NCBI GenBank assembly: GCA_025964625.1
Contig: JAOPYL010000189.1
Span: forward strand, 1-64,000
Source: Actinoallomurus sp.
GTDB lineage: Bacteria; Actinomycetota; Actinomycetes; Streptosporangiales; Streptosporangiaceae
Length of the DNA stretch: 64,000 nt
Direction of reading: 5' to 3'
Position numbers and translations under genes: made by a program. Below the pieces are notes generated by a model that saw only the letters and a list, made by a program, of their open reading frames with translations, was not told the DNA's origin and searched no databases. Numbering within the stretch: position 1 is the stretch's first letter; every line of letters begins with the position of its first letter. Shown piece by piece: positions 49,683-58,653 of this stretch.

Positions 49683-50642
49683 ATGCGCATCATCAAGCCG
49701 GTCGCGGTCGCGGCGGCGGGAGCCGCGCTCACCCTCGGGCTCGCGGGCTGCAAGAGCGGCTCGTCGTCGAGTGGCGGCTCCTCGTCGAGCGGCGGCGGCG
49801 TCAAGATCGGCCTGTCCGTGTCGACGCTGAACAATCCCTACTTCGTGCAGTTCCGCCAGGGCGCCGAGGAAGAGGCCAAGAAGGAGGGCGTCAAGATCAC
49901 TACGACCGACGCCCAGAACGACGCCTCGCAGCAGGCCAACCAGGTACAGAACTTCGCCAGCCAGAACATGAAGGCGATCATCATCAACCCGGTCGACTCC
50001 GACGCCGCGGGCCCCGCGGTGAAGGCCGCCGACCGCTCCAAGATCCCGGTGATCGCCGCCGACCGGGGCGTCAACGGCGCGAAGGTCGCCCAGACCGTCG
50101 CCTCCGACAACGTCGCCGGCGGCAGGCTGGCCGCCCAGGAGCTGGGCAAGGCGCTGAACGGCAAGGGCAAGGTCGCCGTCCTGCAGGGCACGGCCGGCAC
50201 GTCGGCCGCCCGCGACCGGCAGCAGGGTTTCGCCGAGGGCATCAAGGCGTTCCCCGGCATTCAGGTCGTCGCGCAGCAGCCCGCGGACTTCGACCGCACC
50301 AAGGGCCTCGACGTCATGACCAACATGGTGCAGGCCAACCCCGGCATCACCGGTCTGTTCGCGGCCAACGACGAGATGGCTCTCGGCGGCATCAAGGCGC
50401 TCGGCGCCAAGGCCGGCAAGCAGGTCAAGGTGATCGGGTTCGACGGCACCCCGGACGGGCTCAAGGCCGTTCAGGCCGGCACCCTCAACGCCGACGTCGC
50501 GCAGCAGCCCAAGCTGCTGGGACAGCTCGCGGTGCAGAACGCGGTGAAGGCCGCCAAGGGCACCACGATCGAGTCGACCGTGGCGGTTCCGGTGAAGGTG
50601 GCCACGAAGGAGAACGTCGCCCAGTTCATCAACGGATCCTGA
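49683..50642 (+). CDS. rbsB: Ribose ABC transporter substrate-binding lipoprotein
   Basis: Lipobox LGLAGCKSG; GLSVSTLNNPYFVQFRQGAEEEAKKEGVKI...FAANDEMALGGIKAL. Confidence 0.92.
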   Translation: MRIIKPVAVAAAGAALTLGLAGCKSGSSSSGGSSSSGGGVKIGLSVSTLNNPYFVQFRQGAEEEAKKEGVKITTTDAQNDASQQANQVQNFASQNMKAIIINPVDSDAAGPAVKAADRSKIPVIAADRGVNGAKVAQTVASDNVAGGRLAAQELGKALNGKGKVAVLQGTAGTSAARDRQQGFAEGIKAFPGIQVVAQQPADFDRTKGLDVMTNMVQANPGITGLFAANDEMALGGIKALGAKAGKQVKVIGFDGTPDGLKAVQAGTLNADVAQQPKLLGQLAVQNAVKAAKGTTIESTVAVPVKVATKENVAQFINGS

Positions 50643-51517
50643 TGTCCGCGAAGCCGTACGACGTCCTGGTCGCCGGGTCGGTCAACGTGGACCTCGTGGT
50701 CCGCGTCGACCGGCGCCCGGCGGCCGGCGAGACCGTCCTCGGCTCGGACCTCGCCACCCATCCGGGCGGTAAGGGGGCCAACCAGGCCGTCGCCGCCGCC
50801 CGGCTGGGCGCGCGGGTCGCCTTCCTCGGCCGCGCCGGAAGCGACGTGCATGGCGACTTCGTCCGGGACGCTCTGCGCGGCGACGGCGTGAACACCGATC
50901 ATCTGATCACCACGCCGGGGCCCAACGGGGTCGCACTGATCACCGTGGGGCCCGAGGGGGACAACAGCATCATCGTCTCTCCGGGCGCCAACGCGCGGGT
51001 CTCCGAGGACGACGTCACGGCGGCGGCCCCGCTGTTCGCGGCCGCCTCGGTGGTGTCGCTCCAACTGGAGATCCCCCTCGCGGCGGTGGTGGCCGCCGCC
51101 CGCGCGGCCGCCGCCGCGGGCGCCCGGGTCGTGTTCAACCTGTCGCCGGCCGCCGCCGTACCGGACGAGCTCCTCGCGCTCTGCGACCCGCTGGTGGTCA
51201 ACGAGCACGAGGCGGCGTTCCTGGGAGACGCCGACCCGGCCGGCCTGCTGGCCCGCGGCCCGCGGTCGGTCGTCATCACCCGAGGTGCGGACGGTGCGGT
51301 GGTGGCCGACCACACCGGCGTCACCGAGGTGCCCACGCCCCGGGTGCGGGCGGTGGACACGACCGGTGCGGGCGACGCCTTCACGGGCTCGCTGTCCTGG
51401 CGCCTCTCCCAGGGCGACGACCTCGCCACCGCCGCCCGGTTCGCCGCCCGGGTCGGCGCCGCGGCCGTACGGAGACCGGGGGCGCAGAGTTCGTTCCCGA
51501 CCATGGAGACACTTTGA
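50642..51517 (+). CDS. rbsK: Ribokinase
   Basis: VAGSVNVDLVVRVDRRPAAGETVLGSDLATHPGGKGANQAVAAARLG...AVDTTGAGDAFTGSL. Confidence 0.93.
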   Translation: MSAKPYDVLVAGSVNVDLVVRVDRRPAAGETVLGSDLATHPGGKGANQAVAAARLGARVAFLGRAGSDVHGDFVRDALRGDGVNTDHLITTPGPNGVALITVGPEGDNSIIVSPGANARVSEDDVTAAAPLFAAASVVSLQLEIPLAAVVAAARAAAAAGARVVFNLSPAAAVPDELLALCDPLVVNEHEAAFLGDADPAGLLARGPRSVVITRGADGAVVADHTGVTEVPTPRVRAVDTTGAGDAFTGSLSWRLSQGDDLATAARFAARVGAAAVRRPGAQSSFPTMETL

Positions 51518-51903
51518 AGCGTGCGGGAATTCTGAACGGGCCCCTGTCCGGGGCGCTGGCCCGGCTGGGGCACACCGACCAGGTCTTGGTCTGCGACAGC
51601 GGCATGCCGCTCCCCCAGGACGTGGAGGTCGTCGACCTGGCGTTCCTGCCGGGCATTCCGGGGTTCGCCGACGTGCTCGACGGCATCCTGGCGGAGCTGG
51701 TCGTGGAGGGCGCGATCGCGGCCCAGGAGGTCGAGACCGGCAACCAGGCGTGCAACACCTTTCTGGACGACCGGCTGCCGGGCCTGACGTACGTGCCGCA
51801 TGAGGAGCTCAAGCTGCTGGCGCACCGTGTCAAGCTCATCATCCGGACCGGCGAAGCCACGCCGTACGCCAACGTGATCCTGCGCTGCGGCGTGGCCTTC
51901 TGA
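51514..51903 (+). CDS. rbsD: D-ribose pyranase
   Basis: MKRAGILNGPLSGALARLGHTDQVLVCDSGMPLP...IRTGEATPYANVILRCGVAF. Confidence 0.94.
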   Translation: MKRAGILNGPLSGALARLGHTDQVLVCDSGMPLPQDVEVVDLAFLPGIPGFADVLDGILAELVVEGAIAAQEVETGNQACNTFLDDRLPGLTYVPHEELKLLAHRVKLIIRTGEATPYANVILRCGVAF

Positions 51904-51920
51904 CCCTTGCCGCCACCGAC

Positions 51921-51934
51921 TGGAACGTGTTCTA
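51921..51934. promoter_or_regulatory. KstR-like box TGGAACGTGTTCTA
   Basis: Reverse complement TAGAACACGTTCCA; 10 bp before the GTG of the PPOX gene. Confidence 0.72.
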
Positions 51935-51943
51935 CTCGTCGGC

Positions 51944-52396
51944 GTGAGTCAGCGCTCCCGCATCACGATGACGGACGACGAGGTCGCCCAGCTCCTCAAG
52001 CAGCAGAACAAGTTCCAGCTCGCGACCATCAATCGTGACGGCACCCCCCACCTGGTCACCATGTTCTTCGGGCTGGTCGACGACAAGATCGCCTTCTGGA
52101 CCTACCGGACATCCCGCAAGGCGCACAACCTGGCTCGCGATCCACGGGTCACCTGCCTCATCGAGACGGGCGTGGACTATTTCGAACTGCGCGGGCTGAT
52201 GATGTACGGCTCGGTGAGGACCCTGACAGATCCGAACGACGTTCGGTATGTTGGCTCCGAGGTCGTCAGAAGAATGATGAACCTCGAGGACGACGACGCC
52301 ATCGCCCCGTTCGTCGAGGAGACCGCGGCGAAGCGGTACGCCTACATCGTCGAGCCGACCGGCGTCGCCTCCTGGGACCATCGCAAGCTCACATGA
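51944..52396 (+). CDS. Pyridoxamine-5'-phosphate oxidase-family / F420-type flavin-binding protein
   Basis: QNKFQLATINRDGTPHLVTMFFGLVDDKIAFWTYRTSRKAHNLARDPRVTCLIETG. Confidence 0.87.
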   Translation: MSQRSRITMTDDEVAQLLKQQNKFQLATINRDGTPHLVTMFFGLVDDKIAFWTYRTSRKAHNLARDPRVTCLIETGVDYFELRGLMMYGSVRTLTDPNDVRYVGSEVVRRMMNLEDDDAIAPFVEETAAKRYAYIVEPTGVASWDHRKLT

Positions 52397-52417
52397 GCGC
52401 ACGAAGGGGAGAGCGCC

Positions 52418-52612
52418 ATGGAAGTACGAGTCGACCCGCTCGTCTGTGAGGCCAACGGCGTGTGCGCCGGGCTCGTCCCGGAGGTCTTCGACCTCGATGA
52501 CGACGACGAACTGCACATCGCCTCGCCCAACCCGCCCGCGGAGGTGCTCGACCGCGTCCGGCACGCCGTACGGTCCTGCCCCAAGGCCGCGCTGACCCTC
52601 GACGAGGACTAG
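52418..52612 (+). CDS. Small ferredoxin, P450-partner type
   Basis: MEVRVDPLVCEANGVCAGLVPEVFDLDDDDELHIASPNPPAEVLDRVRHAVRSCPKAALTLDED; CxxxxxC...CP cluster ligands. Confidence 0.88.
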   Translation: MEVRVDPLVCEANGVCAGLVPEVFDLDDDDELHIASPNPPAEVLDRVRHAVRSCPKAALTLDED

Positions 52613-52655
52613 AGCCCAATGACCGGCCGGCGCACAGTCCGGCCCTGCCCTGGAG

Positions 52656-53750
52656 GTGTGCAAGGTGCGAGCCGCGGTGATCCAAGGATCGGGTGTCAAA
52701 GAGGTCGAGCTTCGCGACGACGCGACGACGGTCGGCCCGGATCCCACTGAGGTGAAGGTCAAGATCAAGGCCACCGGGGTCTGCCACTCCGATCTGTCCA
52801 TCCTGAGCGGCACGCTGCCGAACAACTACCCGGCCGTCGTCGGGCACGAGGCGGCCGGCGAGGTCGTCGAGGTCGGGGAGCACGTCACCGCCGTCGCCGT
52901 CGGCGATCGCGTCGTCATCTGCTGGACCCCCGCCTGCGGCCTGTGCCCCGACTGCGTGGCCGGACGGCCGTACCTCTGCTTGACCTACATCATCGAGGGC
53001 TACATGAAGCCGCGGTACCGGCTGGGCGACGGCACGCCCGCCTATGGCATGGCGGGCTGCGGGACGTGGGCCGAGGAGATGGTGGTGCCGTGGCAGGCCT
53101 GCGTCAAGGTCGCCGAGGACGTCCCGTACGAGTACGCCGCGCTGCTCGGCTGCGGCATCTCCACCGGTGTGGGGGCCGCGATCAACACCGCGCGGGTGCG
53201 GCCCGGCACCGCGGTCGCGGTCGTCGGCTGCGGCGGCGTCGGCCTGTCGGTCATCCAGGGCGTCAAGGCCGCCGGCGCGGCCACCATCCTGGCGATCGAC
53301 CCGCTCGAGTCCAAGCACGAGATCGCCAAGCGGTTCGGCGCCACCCACACCGCCACGCCGGACCAGGCCGACGAGGTGAAGAACCTCCTCACCGGCGGGC
53401 AGGGTTTCGACTACGGGTTCGAGGTCGTGGGCAAGAGCGCCACGATCCGGGCCGCCTGGCAGCTCACCCGGCGCGGCGGCGACGTGATCGTGGTCGGCGC
53501 CGGCGCGGCCGACGACAACGTGCAGTTCAACGCGTTCGAGCTGCTCTTCGACGGCAAGAACCTCAAGGCCTCCCTGTACGGCAGCTCGGACCTGCGCCGC
53601 GATGTTCCGCGCTTCGTGGACCTGTGGCGCAACGGCAAGCTCGACCTGGAGAGCCTTATCACCCGGCGCATCCGGTTCGAGGATCTCAACGACGCGATCG
53701 CCACCCTCGAACGCGGCGACGCGATCCGCCAGGTCGTCCTCTTCGACTGA
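52656..53750 (+). CDS. Zinc-dependent alcohol dehydrogenase
   Basis: ATGVCHSDLSILSGTLPNNYPAVVGHEAAGEVVEVGEHVTAVAVGDRVVICWTPACGLCPDC; VVGCGGVGLSVIQG. Confidence 0.92.
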   Translation: MCKVRAAVIQGSGVKEVELRDDATTVGPDPTEVKVKIKATGVCHSDLSILSGTLPNNYPAVVGHEAAGEVVEVGEHVTAVAVGDRVVICWTPACGLCPDCVAGRPYLCLTYIIEGYMKPRYRLGDGTPAYGMAGCGTWAEEMVVPWQACVKVAEDVPYEYAALLGCGISTGVGAAINTARVRPGTAVAVVGCGGVGLSVIQGVKAAGAATILAIDPLESKHEIAKRFGATHTATPDQADEVKNLLTGGQGFDYGFEVVGKSATIRAAWQLTRRGGDVIVVGAGAADDNVQFNAFELLFDGKNLKASLYGSSDLRRDVPRFVDLWRNGKLDLESLITRRIRFEDLNDAIATLERGDAIRQVVLFD

Positions 53751-53918
53751 TCACCTCGCGCAACCGGCGATCTCCCGGCGAGGCCGTCGAGATCGCCGAT
53801 TGCACTGTCCACGCGTGGTGATCTCCATCACATCGGTCGAAGCGTTATGACAAGTCCGGAAATAGTGCGCCCCGTATGACTTGTTCGTCCTCTGACACCC
53901 AGGTCTGGAGGACACTAA

Positions 53919-54593
53919 GTGAAGTACGGACGATGGATCGCCGCATGCGCTGCCTCCATAGCGCTCGCGGCCGGCTCCGCCGCAGTCGCACAGGGAGCCG
54001 CCGCGGACTCGCCGCGGGCGGCGTACGCACCCCATGACGCCGCGGCCGCACCCGTCCGCGTCGCGCCGGCGGCCGTTCCCTCGTCGGCGCGGCTGACGTT
54101 CAAGGAGCAGTACCAGGTCACGACCTACTACTGCATCCCGGCCTCCGGGGCGATGAGCCTGTCCACCTTCGGCCTCACCGTCGGCCAGAAGACACTGGCG
54201 AAGAAGATGAAGACCACCACGCGGGGCACCAAGGGCGCGGACGCGACGCCGGTGCTCAACACCTACGCGAAGCCGCACGGCTACACGTACACCACGGTGT
54301 ACGACGTGGCCGGCCACCCCTCGACCCTGCTCAGCCGGGTGGCGTACGACGTCGGGGTGCTGAAGAAGGCCCCCACCATCGCCGTGTGGATGGAGAAACT
54401 GCCCTGGAACAAGGGCAAGGTCAAGGGCAGCAGGATCGGGCACGGCATCGTCGCGTACGGCTACGACGAGAAGACCGGCACCATCACGGTCTTCGACCCA
54501 TGGAAGGCGACCGGCGGGATCCACACGGTCTCCGCGGCGTCGCTGTCGGGGACGCTGCAGACCGCCGGCATGCGCTACATCTCCAAGGCCTGA
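53919..54593 (+). CDS. Secreted C39-like cysteine peptidase
   Basis: Signal peptide; YQVTTYYCIPASGAMSLSTFG (Cys), RIGHGIVAYGYDEKTGTITVFDPW (His/Asp). Confidence 0.8.
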   Translation: MKYGRWIAACAASIALAAGSAAVAQGAAADSPRAAYAPHDAAAAPVRVAPAAVPSSARLTFKEQYQVTTYYCIPASGAMSLSTFGLTVGQKTLAKKMKTTTRGTKGADATPVLNTYAKPHGYTYTTVYDVAGHPSTLLSRVAYDVGVLKKAPTIAVWMEKLPWNKGKVKGSRIGHGIVAYGYDEKTGTITVFDPWKATGGIHTVSAASLSGTLQTAGMRYISKA

Positions 54594-54603
54594 GCCCGTA
54601 CTC

Positions 54604-54643
54604 CCGGCCTGTGCCGCCTTGCGACGTTGGCGGCACGGGCCGG
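54604..54643. terminator. Strong hairpin terminator
   Basis: CCGGCCTGTGCCGCC...GGCGGCACGGGCCGG, 14/15 arms just after the peptidase stop. Confidence 0.7.
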
Positions 54644-54733
54644 CGCCGCCCATCGAGACCCCCACCGCCTTCGCGGCCGCCCGGAAAGGGCGGCCGCGAC
54701 GTCGTTTCCGGCCCTGGGGAGAATAACGGCGGC

Positions 54734-57448
54734 TCAGGGGGCCGGGGTCCGCCAGAGTGTGGGCCCGTCCCTGCGGTAGTCGCCGGTGAAACCGACGGCG
54801 AGCAGGTTCCGGCCGACGACGGTCATGCCGTCGAGCCGCTGCACCCCAGGCCCGTCGAGGCCCAGGCCATGCGGATGGGAGACGTGCCAGGCGCGGCCGT
54901 CCGGCGACGTCCACAGCGACACGTCCGAGCCGCTCGTGCCGGCGAGCACGAAGCCGTGCGGCGTCGCGGTGGCCGCGGTGAGCACGGCGCCCTTCACCGC
55001 ACCGGGCAGCGCCGCCGGCTGCCAGGTCCTGCCGCCGTCCGCCGAGACCGTCGCGAAGGCGTACTCGCCGGCCGCGCCGGAGGCCACCAGCACACCGCCC
55101 CGCGCCACGACCGTGGTCAGGGAGCCCGTGGTCGTGCCCTGCGGGAGCGCGGGCGGAGCCGCCGACAGCGCCCACTTCCTCCCGTCCGGCGAGGTCCACA
55201 GGGCCGGTTGCGGCGTCTTGTTCCTCGTCTGGCCGCCGACCGCGACGAAGCCGGCCGGGCCGGCCACCACGTCGCTGATCCACTTCGGTGCGTCCTTGGT
55301 GCCCACCAGGTCGCCCTTGCCCGCATTGCCGGACCAGGCCCAGTTCCTGAGGTCGGTGGAGTACCACGCCGCCGCGGTCGCGCCGTCCTGCCGGCCGGCG
55401 ACGACGTACACGGCCCCGTTCGCGGCGGCCGCGGCCGGCGCGAGGTTTCCGGGCCCGCCGAAGACCTTGCCGCCCGACACCGGCTGCCAGCCGTTCCCGT
55501 CCCCGGACATGAACGCGAGGGCACGGGAACCGCTGCCCCCGACCGCGAGCCAGCCCTGGCCGCCGTGGACCGCGTCGACGAGCCGCTGCGGACCGGAGCC
55601 GTCGGGCGCCGGCAGCTTGGCGCGGGTCCACGAGGAGCCGTTCGGCGAGGTCCACAGCGCGGCGTGGCCGTTGGTGCTGCCGACCGCGACGGTCTGCCCC
55701 GCGCCGGCGGCGATCGCGGCGACCGCGCGTTCCGGATGCACCGCGTCGGGAACCGCCGCGAGGTTGACGTCGCCGGCCCCCGCCACCGTGAGGTAGGCGT
55801 CACCGGTGTCCAGCCGGCCCGTCACGACGGGCCCCTGCGGCGCGAGCGCCACGCCGGTGAGGGTCCGGCCGGCCGGCAGGTCGCCGACCCGCCGCCAGGT
55901 CTTGCCGTCGCCGCTGGTCATGACCGCGGTCTTGCCGCCCGGCACGGAGACGAGAGCGGCCAGGCCGCCGTCCGTGCCCCGCAGCCCGCCGATCCGGGCG
56001 TAGCCGGCCGTGCCGAGCTGACCCGCCGGAGCCCACCGCTGCCCGTCCGGCGAACCGAAGACGACGCCGTAGGCGACGGTCTTCTTGCTCTTCTTGCTGC
56101 CGGTCGTGCGTGACGCCTCGCGGGCGGCGAAGAAGCCCGCCTGGGTGGCCACGATGGCGACGACATCGCCGGACGAGCCCTGGGCCTGCGGGATCGCCAC
56201 GGGCGCCCAGCTCCGCCCGCCGTCGGGCGACCGCCAGAAGGCCTCGGTCTCGACCGTCCGCCGGACCGTCTTCTTTTTCTTTTTGACCGTCTCGGTCGTC
56301 CGCAGCGTGCCGTGCGCCAGGACGGTCGCCCCGTGCGCCGTGACCTCCCGCAGCCGGACGGCCGCACCGCCGGAAGGGGCCTTGAGCTGGTCGGCGCCGA
56401 GCCGGGTCCAGGCACGCCCGTCACCGGAGGTCCAGATGACGGCCTGCGTGCCGTCCTTCACCGTGGCGGTGCCGACCGCGACGAATCCGGAGCCGGTGCG
56501 GTCCATCCCGTTCACCGTGTCACCGGGGCCGAAGGCGCCGGTGACGGCCTGCCGCGTCCAGGTGCGGGCGTCGCGGCTCGTCCATGCCACGGTGCCGGCA
56601 GGAGTGCTGCCGAGCGCCGTCCACGCGCCCGTGCCGCCGGCGACGAACTGTGGGTATTCCCCCTGCGGCGGATCGCCGCCATGGGCGGCACGGACCTGCG
56701 CCAGACGCCAGCGGCGGCCACCGTCGGCCGAGGTCAGGAACTGCCCGCGGGAGTAGCCGCCGCCCTGCTCCGAGCCGATCGCCACGACCGTGCCGCCCGA
56801 GGCGACGACTCCGGTCAGCGTGTGGGAGCGGCCGCTGGTCGTCGCCGCGGGATCGGTGGCGAACAGCTGGTCGGCCGCGACAGCCCCCGCCACGGGTTTC
56901 TTCGGCGCGCCATCGCCACCGCCGAACAGGATGTAGGCCCCGACCGCCAGCACGACGACGGCCGCTACGGCGATCGCGACCGGCCGGAGCGGAATGTCGG
57001 GCAGGGTGCGCCCGCGCCGCGGCGGCCCCCATGGCTCCGCGTCGGCCGGCGTGGCGTCGTCCGGAGCCGAGGCGACGGGAGGCGCCGGGGGACCCTGCGG
57101 CGGGGCGGCGGGGTAGGCGGCAGCGGGGTAGGCCGCGGCGGCGGGCGCGGGAACGCTCGCGGGCCGCGACGGCCGGGGTTCGGCCTCGGCACGACTCCAG
57201 TCGATGCCGGCCCGGTGCCACACGGCGTTCGAACGCTGCCACGGCGATGCGCTCGGCATCCCCGGCACGCGGCCGACCTCCGCGGCGCCGGCCGCCTCGG
57301 CCAGCCGCTCGCTCACCCGCCGGCGCTCGTCCCGCGCGGTCGGCGTTCGGGCCGCGGCCCGCATGGGGTACTCCTGCGTCGGGCGAGCGGCGCTGCCGCC
57401 GAAAGGCTCCCCGGGGGGAGTTCCGTTGCCGGTCGTGCTCACGCTCAC
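54734..57448 (-). CDS. Membrane-anchored BNR-type multi-bladed beta-propeller protein
   Basis: TM RPVAIAVAAVVVLAVGAYILF; repeated WTSPDGRxW/WRSPDGGRSW/YSTDLRNW motifs across about 650 aa. Confidence 0.8.
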   Translation of the reverse strand: MSVSTTGNGTPPGEPFGGSAARPTQEYPMRAAARTPTARDERRRVSERLAEAAGAAEVGRVPGMPSASPWQRSNAVWHRAGIDWSRAEAEPRPSRPASVPAPAAAAYPAAAYPAAPPQGPPAPPVASAPDDATPADAEPWGPPRRGRTLPDIPLRPVAIAVAAVVVLAVGAYILFGGGDGAPKKPVAGAVAADQLFATDPAATTSGRSHTLTGVVASGGTVVAIGSEQGGGYSRGQFLTSADGGRRWRLAQVRAAHGGDPPQGEYPQFVAGGTGAWTALGSTPAGTVAWTSRDARTWTRQAVTGAFGPGDTVNGMDRTGSGFVAVGTATVKDGTQAVIWTSGDGRAWTRLGADQLKAPSGGAAVRLREVTAHGATVLAHGTLRTTETVKKKKKTVRRTVETEAFWRSPDGGRSWAPVAIPQAQGSSGDVVAIVATQAGFFAAREASRTTGSKKSKKTVAYGVVFGSPDGQRWAPAGQLGTAGYARIGGLRGTDGGLAALVSVPGGKTAVMTSGDGKTWRRVGDLPAGRTLTGVALAPQGPVVTGRLDTGDAYLTVAGAGDVNLAAVPDAVHPERAVAAIAAGAGQTVAVGSTNGHAALWTSPNGSSWTRAKLPAPDGSGPQRLVDAVHGGQGWLAVGGSGSRALAFMSGDGNGWQPVSGGKVFGGPGNLAPAAAAANGAVYVVAGRQDGATAAAWYSTDLRNWAWSGNAGKGDLVGTKDAPKWISDVVAGPAGFVAVGGQTRNKTPQPALWTSPDGRKWALSAAPPALPQGTTTGSLTTVVARGGVLVASGAAGEYAFATVSADGGRTWQPAALPGAVKGAVLTAATATPHGFVLAGTSGSDVSLWTSPDGRAWHVSHPHGLGLDGPGVQRLDGMTVVGRNLLAVGFTGDYRRDGPTLWRTPAP

Positions 57449-57553
57449 CCTCTCGTCGAAGGACGTCCGTGCAAGGAACCATCAAACCGCTCTTCGGCGC
57501 TGAACGGGGCCGAGAAGGATCACATCGGCACGTATTTCGCAGAACGGCCTTGC

Positions 57554-58546
57554 TCACGGCCGTTCCCGCAGGCGCGGGAGGACCTCCGCGCCGAGGCGGA
57601 GGATGTTCTCCCGCGTGCGCGCGGGGTCGCCGGCGCCCTCGGCCATGAGGATGAAGTGCTCGACTCCGCTGCGCTCGGCGGTCGTCGCCAGCGTCGCCAC
57701 GCAGTCGTCCGCGGTGCCGACCGGGTGGATGCCGCACAGCAGCCGGGTGTACTCCTCCGGGTCCCGGGGCCGCCGTCGGCGCCCGTCGACGGGGACGTAC
57801 CCCGCGAGACCCGGTGCGAGCCACCGCGGCATCTCCCTCCGCAGCACGCGCTGGGCCTCGGCGCGGGTGTCGGCGACGTAGGCCACCGCGGCCGCCATGT
57901 GGCCGGCCGCGCCCGGCCCGCCGGCCGCGCCGTAGTGCTCGGCCATGGCGCGCTTCTCCTCGTCCCCCGCGTGCAGGCCGAGCAGCATCGGCAGCCCGCG
58001 CCGGGCGGCGAGTCGTGCCGTGTCCGGGGACGTGCAGGCCACCACGACCGGCGGGCCGGTCAGCGGACGGGGGACGACGGGCACTTCGCGGAAGGCGAAG
58101 GTCCCGCTGCCCGCGACGCGGTCGCGGGTGAGGGCGGCGAGCAGGAGGTCCAGGCTCTCGGCGAAGCCGGACTCGTACCTGGCGACGCCGGTGCCGAACA
58201 CCTCCAGGTCGACCCACGGGCCACCGCGCCCGACCCCGAGACGGAACCGCCCGCCGCTCACCTGGTCGAGCAGGGCGGCCTGCTCGGCGAGTGCCACCGG
58301 ATGCTGTGTGGACAGCACGCTGACCGCCGTGCCGACGGTGATCCGCTCGGTCCGGCCCAGGACGTACCCGGCGAGCGTCGTCGCGGACGGGCAGAGGCCG
58401 TAGGACATGAAGTGGTGCTCGGCGAGCCAGACGCCGTCGAAACCGGCGTGCTCGGCGGTGACCGCCGCGTCGACGGTGCGTCGCAGCACGTCGGTGTGCG
58501 TCTGTCCGGGAAACTGCGCCGCCAGCAGGAAGAGCCCGATCCGCAT
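57554..58546 (-). CDS. LLM-class (luciferase-like) flavin/F420-dependent oxidoreductase
   Basis: MRIGLFLLAAQFPGQTHTDVLRRTVDAAVTAEHAGFDGVWLAEHHFMSYGLCPS. Confidence 0.92.
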   Translation of the reverse strand: MRIGLFLLAAQFPGQTHTDVLRRTVDAAVTAEHAGFDGVWLAEHHFMSYGLCPSATTLAGYVLGRTERITVGTAVSVLSTQHPVALAEQAALLDQVSGGRFRLGVGRGGPWVDLEVFGTGVARYESGFAESLDLLLAALTRDRVAGSGTFAFREVPVVPRPLTGPPVVVACTSPDTARLAARRGLPMLLGLHAGDEEKRAMAEHYGAAGGPGAAGHMAAAVAYVADTRAEAQRVLRREMPRWLAPGLAGYVPVDGRRRRPRDPEEYTRLLCGIHPVGTADDCVATLATTAERSGVEHFILMAEGAGDPARTRENILRLGAEVLPRLRERP

Positions 58547-58559
58547 GCTCTCACTGTCC

Positions 58560-58616
58560 CGGAAACACCGTCACGGAAACACCGTCACGGAAAAGACCGT
58601 CACGGAAAAGACCGGA
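58560..58616. repeat. Four tandem 14-15 bp repeats
   Basis: CGGAAACACCGTCA x2, CGGAAAAGACCGTCA, CGGAAAAGACCGGA. Confidence 0.85.
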
Positions 58617-58643
58617 GCCGTACGCGGCGCGTACGGCTCCGGT
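58611..58643. terminator. 33-bp perfect palindrome, likely terminator
   Basis: ACCGGAGCCGTACGCG-g-CGCGTACGGCTCCGGT, 16-bp perfect arms immediately after L,D-transpeptidase gene. Confidence 0.7.
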
Positions 58644-58653
58644 CAGCGAAGGA

